A stretch of 9,573 nt of DNA, taken from Bryobacterales bacterium. GTDB taxonomy: Bacteria > Acidobacteriota > Terriglobia > Bryobacterales > Bryobacteraceae. This document shows, piece after piece, positions 5,376 to 9,573 of this stretch (positions are counted from its first letter, which is position 1; the number at the start of each line of letters is the position of its first letter). The position numbers were made by a program, and so were the translations under genes. The notes under the pieces are model-generated. The model made no database searches, was not told the origin of the DNA, and saw nothing but the letters and a program-made list of their open reading frames with translations. Where the stretch lies: assembly GCA_003132865.1 (NCBI GenBank), contig PKYZ01000905.1:215-9787 (forward strand). The letters run 5' to 3'.

Positions 5376-7607
5376 CTATATCTTAACCGCATTTGCGCGC
5401 GTGAGCACCGCTCCCCCAAGCGCCAGCACGCACGCCAGCAGGATCCCCGCCACGCTCATGGTCGCCCCCAGCAACGCCGACCGCGGCCGGTAGTGCATGG
5501 CGAGCGTGTGGAAGCCCCGCTCCACAACCACGCCCCGCAATGCCGCGTAAGGCTGATAGATCGGCGCTGGATGGCCGTCAACGGTGGCATACCAACCCGG
5601 GTACCAAGTGTCGGCAATCACCAGCATGCCGCGGCAGCCCATCCGCGCTTGGAGAGCTACCGACCCCGCGTTCCGGCCCGTCATCCACGCTTCGTCCGGC
5701 AAAGCGCACTTCTCCAGCGCTGGCCCCGCCTCCAGCATGGGGGCGGTAGCCCGCAGATCGAAACCGGGGTCCGCCATCGCCGCCCGCATTTGATCGGCGG
5801 TCTGCATGAGCGCTGTCTGGTGCAAGGTCCACACGCGCGGAAACGCACGCGGGTTGCGATAGACATTGAAGCCGCTGGATCCCTGAAACGCCAACGCCTG
5901 CTCCGGCCGGTTAGGCGCTTTCGCCACGGTGTAAGTCACCCCTAACAAGTCCTGGACGCGCGGCTTCGGCCATTCGAGCAGCAACAGGTTTGACGTGACG
6001 CCGGCTCCAAAGCCCCTTAGCGAATCGATGCCCTGCCAGTCGCCGAAATTGAAGGTATCGTTGAAGTCGATCCGCACCAACTCCGGTTGCAACCTGAGAA
6101 ACCGGGCGATGTCGTCGTACGCGCTCAGCTCTGCGACCGAAGCGCCGTGGCCCTGGGAGCGCTCGGAGAAACTGCCGGTCACCGGCCCGAACCCGACCAG
6201 GATTAACGACACGACCGCCGCTATCACGAATCGCGCCCGAACAACACGCCTTTGCCAGGCCGCGAGCACGCCGGCCAGCAGCAGGGCCATCAGGCCGGCG
6301 AACATCGCGTTCTGGTTGGGATCGTACGCATGGATTACCCCGGCGGCCAGCGCTACGGCATACACGCCGCCTCCCAGCGCCGCCAGAGCGATCGCGATGC
6401 CGCGCACCATCGGCGCTCCGCTGCGCGCCAGCAGGGCGTCCAACCCGTAGGCGGCCAGCGGCGCCGCGGCGAAATCGAACATCGAAAGCAGCCGCACCGG
6501 CGTGCGAGTCTTGCCAAAAAGCGGCACCACGGCGTATGCAATGCCGTGAAAAACGTTGTAAGCGCCCAGCGCAAACAGCAAACCGAACAGCGCCACCGCG
6601 GTGAATAGCCGCGCTCCACGCTCCTTCCAGCAGGTGACCACGCCGAGGAGCGCCAGCGCCAGCGCCACGACTCCGAGATAATCGTTTGCATCGTTGGCCA
6701 GAAATGGAACAAACAGGTTGAGTAGGGAGCCGGGGCGGTAAGAGTAATTAGTATCCACCGCATAGGGGATCGCCTCGTTCCAAGTTACCGGGTGGTCCGC
6801 GCCCACCCAGCGGAGCGCCAGCCTGGCGTACTCATAGCCCGGCACGGTTTGAAAACCACTGGTCAGAATGGCAATCAATAAAGCAATCGCGGCCAGCCGC
6901 AGCAGGCGCGCCCTGCCCGCTCGATCGCACGCAAAGTGGTAGAGCCAGGCGGCGGCCACCGTGAAAGAGAGATAGATCGGAATCTCATGATGGCCGCTGA
7001 GCCATGCGGCGCCCAAAAACAGGCCGCACAGCGCCGCGCTGGCCACGGACCGATCGGCCCTCAGCACGCGCAGCAAAAACAGAAACACCAACGGCGTCCA
7101 CAGGTAGCCTCCCATCACCTCCGGCCAGGGGGCGCTGTAGAAGAATCCACCCAGAGCAAAAACGATAGCGCCCGTTAAGGAGGCCGCACGCGAACGTTGC
7201 AGGTCCCGGCACAGAAAGTAGGCGAATAGACCGCCCAGACAATGGATCGCCACATAATACCAATGCAGAACGTCCAGCGGGATCTTGCCCGATTTGCCGA
7301 GCGGCAGCCAAAAGAAGGGCCAATTCACCGGGTTCGCTGCGCCCACGATCTGCCCGAGAAAGGGCTGCCCGCACCACTGGTGGGGATCCCACAGCGGGAA
7401 GGCACCCGAGTGCCAGCGCACCGCTTGGAACTGGAATCGGGGCGCCTCCATGCGCACCAGATCGGGGCTCTCAAGCCAACTGTATTCGCGGGAGAGGATC
7501 AGCCGCCAGTAGAAGCCGCAGCAGATCACCAACAGCAGCAGCGGCGGCGCAACGGATGACCAACGTGCGAGCAACGGTTTCTTCGTCACCGGTCCGCGCA
7601 TCACCAT
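5376..7607 (-). CDS. YfhO-like polytopic membrane protein (GT-C-like)
   Basis: A 743-residue integral membrane protein with about a dozen hydrophobic segments, one near residues 18-35 and a last one near 710-735, followed by a short basic tail. The N-terminal loop after the first segment (FPLWDPHQWCGQPFLGQ) fits the first extracytoplasmic loop of YfhO/GT-C-type proteins. Residues about 490-700 form a long non-membrane domain ending in DTWYPGWYATVDGHPAPIY (from 666) and later FHTLAMHYRP, the recognisable signature of the YfhO family (PF09586). Members are linked to glycosylation of cell-envelope polymers in Firmicutes and are widespread with unknown substrate elsewhere. The ATG at 7607 has no strong ribosome binding site; a second in-frame ATG two codons later is possible. 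It lies 27 bp after a WD40-like gene remnant on the same strand. The C-terminal end is intact. Confidence 0.85.
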   Translation of the reverse strand: MVMRGPVTKKPLLARWSSVAPPLLLLVICCGFYWRLILSREYSWLESPDLVRMEAPRFQFQAVRWHSGAFPLWDPHQWCGQPFLGQIVGAANPVNWPFFWLPLGKSGKIPLDVLHWYYVAIHCLGGLFAYFLCRDLQRSRAASLTGAIVFALGGFFYSAPWPEVMGGYLWTPLVFLFLLRVLRADRSVASAALCGLFLGAAWLSGHHEIPIYLSFTVAAAWLYHFACDRAGRARLLRLAAIALLIAILTSGFQTVPGYEYARLALRWVGADHPVTWNEAIPYAVDTNYSYRPGSLLNLFVPFLANDANDYLGVVALALALLGVVTCWKERGARLFTAVALFGLLFALGAYNVFHGIAYAVVPLFGKTRTPVRLLSMFDFAAAPLAAYGLDALLARSGAPMVRGIAIALAALGGGVYAVALAAGVIHAYDPNQNAMFAGLMALLLAGVLAAWQRRVVRARFVIAAVVSLILVGFGPVTGSFSERSQGHGASVAELSAYDDIARFLRLQPELVRIDFNDTFNFGDWQGIDSLRGFGAGVTSNLLLLEWPKPRVQDLLGVTYTVAKAPNRPEQALAFQGSSGFNVYRNPRAFPRVWTLHQTALMQTADQMRAAMADPGFDLRATAPMLEAGPALEKCALPDEAWMTGRNAGSVALQARMGCRGMLVIADTWYPGWYATVDGHPAPIYQPYAALRGVVVERGFHTLAMHYRPRSALLGATMSVAGILLACVLALGGAVLTRANAVKI

Positions 7608-7634
7608 TCCATCATAACCCCCGCATGCCAGCCG

Positions 7635-7850
7635 TCAGGGTGCTTCCCAATCGAGCGCGTAGATCCCGGTGCTGCCCGCATCCCTCGTCGAGATCGGCGA
7701 ACCGTCCGGAGTCAGTCCGATCCAGCCCAGGCCTGACGGCGCCATTCTCAGACCTTTCAAGCTGGCCAAGCCCTCCAGTTTTCGGTCCCTGATCCGCAAT
7801 CGGTACCACACCGTGGTCGCATCGTCCTCGAAGTAATAAATTGAAACCTC
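7635..7850 (-). pseudogene. C-terminal fragment of a WD40/TolB-like repeat protein
   Basis: On the minus strand, from about 7847 to a TGA at 7635-7637, one frame reads VSIYYFEDDATTVWYRLRI, then KLEGLASLKGLRM, GWIGLTPDGSPI, STRDAGSTGIYALDWEAP and stop. This is the C-terminal blade and tail (LTPDGSP..RD.GT.EIYALDWEAP) that I recognise from large Acidobacteria WD40/TolB-like proteins, often attached to a CadC-like winged helix or a protein kinase. Only about 70 codons remain. Upstream the frame continues a few unrelated codons (GACSCNRY) to a TGA at 7875-7877, so the rest of the gene, its N-terminal domain and any start are missing. The break lies almost exactly where the neighbouring broken gene ends (7861). 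A GC-rich frame with a different translation overlaps it (7612-7860) and is judged a shadow. Confidence 0.7.
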
Positions 7851-7860
7851 CCCTGCACAA

Positions 7861-8758
7861 CTACAATTCCGATATCACAGGCTGGACGCCCGGATCGCCT
7901 CCGACCGGTCGGGACCCTATGAATAGGAGCCATCGGAGCTTCAGGTCTTTCAACGCGCTCCGGTAATATTCGCCCCCGGCGCCGCCGGTGCCGATGTGTT
8001 CCTCGATGAAACCCACGATCTTCTGGCGCGCCGCCTCGGCTCCCGGAAGCTCACTACTGGAACATCTTGTCAATCTCCGCCGCCACCCGTTTCTGTTCAG
8101 CTTTCAAGGACGGCCAGCCGAACCGCAGCAGTGAAACCACGTCCAGGTTGTGATGGTTCGAATAACCTCCCCGGTTGAGCCAGCCAACGGGATAGGGTTG
8201 GTTCTTTACCGCCAGCAGGGTGTTCACCATGGCGCCCAAGTACGACCTATCACATGGTGACCTATTTTGAAAGGGGACGTATCCGATCTTGGCTGTGGCG
8301 GAGTTCTATCGGGGTCCAGGAGCAAATGGTCCGGCGATGCCGTCCAGTTTGAAAGATCATTCGGTATAACACCTGCCCCAACTGCCGTTTTCCGGGTCCT
8401 GTTCGTCGGCGATACTCTCCCGCTCCGGGGAGGCGATGCTCGCCTTCAGGTCGCGCAGGCGGCCATCGATCCTGGCGAAGTCCGCTGTGTGGCCCAGCAT
8501 CCAAAGCGTCTCGTTCATAATCTGGTGGGAACACGAGGTCTTCCGGCCGCGGGCTTCGTTCGCGCGAACCTGGGCGGCGAGCGACAGCGCTTCCGCCTCA
8601 CGCGCGCGAACCGATTTCCGATAGTCGGGATCGAACGCGACCATCTCGCGCTCGACCTTTGCTTTTTGGCCCAGATCGCCCGGCGGCACTTGGGCGCCAG
8701 TGTGCATAGGCGCCCCAAGCAAGACCAGCCAGGGCGCGAGATACAACCGCGGTTTCAT
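7861..8758 (-). pseudogene. Secreted protein of unknown family, broken by two stops and a frameshift
   Basis: From the ATG at 8758 the frame encodes a typical signal peptide (MKPRLYLAPWLVLLGAPMHTGA, cleavage likely before Gln23) and a charged helical region (KAKVEREMVAFDPDYRKSVR; TLWMLGHTADFARIDGRLRDL), then hits TGA at 8357-8359 after 133 residues. The same frame continues with protein-like sequence (SFKLDGIAGPFAPGPR), a TAG at 8306-8308, then KIGYVPFQNRSP, AVKNQPYPVGWLNRGG, NHHNLDVVSLLRFGWPS and AEQKRVAAEIDKMFQ up to TAG at 8054-8056. A shift by one base near 8050-8065 opens ELPGAEAARQKIVGFIEEHIG up to TAG at 7861-7863. Together this is about 300 codons, the length of an ordinary periplasmic protein. 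The 133-residue product could still be made and exported. Alternatively these are two or three small genes. I do not recognise the family. Confidence 0.55.
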
Positions 8759-8790
8759 CGGCTGAGTCCATTGTATGATATGGAAGCGTC
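8759..8790. promoter_or_regulatory. Very short divergent intergenic region
   Basis: Only 32 bp separate the ATG of the broken secreted-protein gene (minus) from the ATG of the peptidase (plus). A TATGAT at 8774-8779 resembles a -10 box for plus-strand transcription but is only 11 nt from the peptidase ATG, and no matching -35 is evident. GGAAG at 8782-8786 could be a weak, closely spaced ribosome binding site for the peptidase. Any promoters must reach into the flanking coding sequence. Confidence 0.35.
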
Positions 8791-8820
8791 ATGTCTGCGG
8801 AAAAGACCATCGATAGGGCA
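8787..8820 (+). repeat. Copy 2 of a leader shared with the DUF433 gene
   Basis: Matches 4588-4621 at 28 of 34 positions without gaps, from 4 nt before the ATG to codon 10. It encodes the n-region of the peptidase signal peptide (MSAEKTIDRA), just before the hydrophobic core. Confidence 0.6.
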
Positions 8821-9573
8821 AGATTCCTGCTCATCTGTGCGTGCGTGTTGGCGCCGCCTATGGTGTTCGCTCAAACAGAAGTGCGACCGCGGATTCGCGA
8901 CCTTGGAGTGCACATCGGCATTTTGCAGCCGGGGCCGTTGAACGCCATCACGGATGTGGCGGGTGTCAAAGTCGGTCAAACCACGCTGATTCGGGGAGAC
9001 AACGTCCGCACGGGTGTGACTGCGATTCTGCCGCACGGAGGGAATCTGTTTAAGGAGGAGGTGCCGGGTGCGGTCTTTGTGGGCAACGCTTTTGGAAAAC
9101 TGATCGGTTCCACCCAGGTGAATGAGTTGGGAGAAATCGAAACGCCGATTCTGCTGACTTCTACACTCTCGGTGGGTAGAGTTGCGGACTCGTTGATCGG
9201 CTATATGTTGAAGCTGCCCGGCGATGAAGATGTGAAGTCGGTGAATCCGCTGGTAGGCGAGACGAATGATGGTTACCTAAACGACATCCGATCGCGTCCA
9301 ATTACGGAAGAGGATGTGTTCTCAGCGATCGCGAATGCAAGAGAAGGGCCCGTGGAAGAAGGTGCGGTGGGTGCCGGCACTGGCACAATAGCGTTTGGAT
9401 TCAAAGGCGGAATCGGAACTTCATCACGGCGGCTTCCGGACTCGCTCGGCGCCTACACTATAGGAGTTTTGGTCCAAACAAACTTCGGGGGAATCCTGAG
9501 TATTGCTGGTGTTCCGGTTGCCAAGGAACTGGGCAACCACTACTTGATAAATTGTAACAGTTCAGGTACCCCA
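8791..9573 (+). CDS. DmpA-type (P1 family, S58) aminopeptidase, secreted (partial, C-terminus off the right edge)
   Basis: N-terminal 261 residues of a self-processing aminopeptidase of the DmpA/S58 family (L-aminopeptidase/D-Ala-esterase type). Residues 1-28 look like a signal peptide: an unusually long polar n-region (to Arg11), core FLLICACVLAPPMV and cleavage near VFA/Q, so it is probably periplasmic. Family motifs follow in order: NAITDVAGVKVGQTTLI (51-67), VRTGVTAILPHGGN (72-85), a segment ending ELGEIETPILLTSTLSVG (112-129), GETNDGYLND (156-165) and GAVGAGTGT..FGFKGGIGTSSR (191-213). Tyr162 and Asn231 (in VQTNFG) fit the DmpA residues Tyr146 and Asn218. The autoproteolytic Gly-Ser site, with the nucleophile serine expected in GSxxVVVATDAP, would come just beyond the edge, so activity cannot be judged. 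Codon third positions are less GC-rich than in the ABC genes. It is divergent from the broken secreted-protein gene by only 32 bp. Confidence 0.92.
   Translation, partial: MSAEKTIDRARFLLICACVLAPPMVFAQTEVRPRIRDLGVHIGILQPGPLNAITDVAGVKVGQTTLIRGDNVRTGVTAILPHGGNLFKEEVPGAVFVGNAFGKLIGSTQVNELGEIETPILLTSTLSVGRVADSLIGYMLKLPGDEDVKSVNPLVGETNDGYLNDIRSRPITEEDVFSAIANAREGPVEEGAVGAGTGTIAFGFKGGIGTSSRRLPDSLGAYTIGVLVQTNFGGILSIAGVPVAKELGNHYLINCNSSGTP

Noticed and set aside
7612..7860. An 82-codon minus frame over the WD40-like tail
   Set aside because: Another frame on the same strand gives the recognisable LTPDGSP...YALDWEAP tail, so this one is a shadow.
8224..8275. Possible insertion-sequence end (inverted tcaccatg/catggtga and ggtgacctattttgaaagggg)
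   Set aside because: The string lies inside the continuous readthrough frame of the broken secreted-protein gene, no matching second end or target duplication was found, and the inverted repeat is only 8 bp.
8267..8941. Plus-strand 224-codon frame across the 32-bp divergent gap
   Set aside because: It covers the antisense of a signal-peptide gene and the start of the peptidase out of frame; no domain is recognisable.

Overview
The window reads as a piece of a high-GC bacterial chromosome, most likely from the Acidobacteriota (Solibacter/Bryobacter-like). This rests on gene style and recall, not on a marker gene: secreted CocE-type and DmpA-type hydrolases, a YfhO-like membrane protein, a C-terminal tail typical of WD40/TolB-like proteins common in that group, and arrays of short GC-rich hairpins between genes. 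No rRNA, tRNA, CRISPR array or complete mobile element was seen.

Layout. (1) 1-1233, minus: the first 411 residues of a CocE/NonD-family serine hydrolase with a lipoprotein signal; its C-terminus lies off the left edge. (2) 1234-1342: a divergent intergenic region with a perfect 18-bp tandem duplication. (3) 1343-4401, plus: a two-gene operon for a NitT/TauT-like ABC importer. It has an ATPase carrying an extra AAA-associated C-terminal domain and a permease in which two membrane domains are fused in one chain. No substrate-binding protein is encoded here. (4) 4402-4591: three short hairpins in a row. (5) 4592-4999, plus: a DUF433/DUF5615 toxin-antitoxin-type pair in which the DUF433 gene is intact but the DUF5615 gene is frameshifted and lacks its 3' part. 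(6) 5051-7607, minus: a 743-residue YfhO-like polytopic membrane protein followed by a small unrecognised ORF. (7) 7635-8758, minus: a stretch of gene remnants. It holds the last ~70 codons of a WD40/TolB-like protein, and a formerly secreted protein that appears broken by two in-frame stops and one frameshift. (8) 8791-9573, plus: the N-terminal 261 residues of a secreted DmpA-type (S58/P1) aminopeptidase, cut by the right edge before its expected nucleophile.

The working parts are one transporter, two exported hydrolases on the outer flanks and one polytopic membrane protein; I see no single pathway joining them. No convincing new multi-gene system was found. The most unusual observations are the transporter with fused permease and no binding protein, the cluster of decayed genes, and a 34-bp leader (28/34 identical) shared by two unrelated genes, DUF433 and the peptidase, exactly at their start codons.
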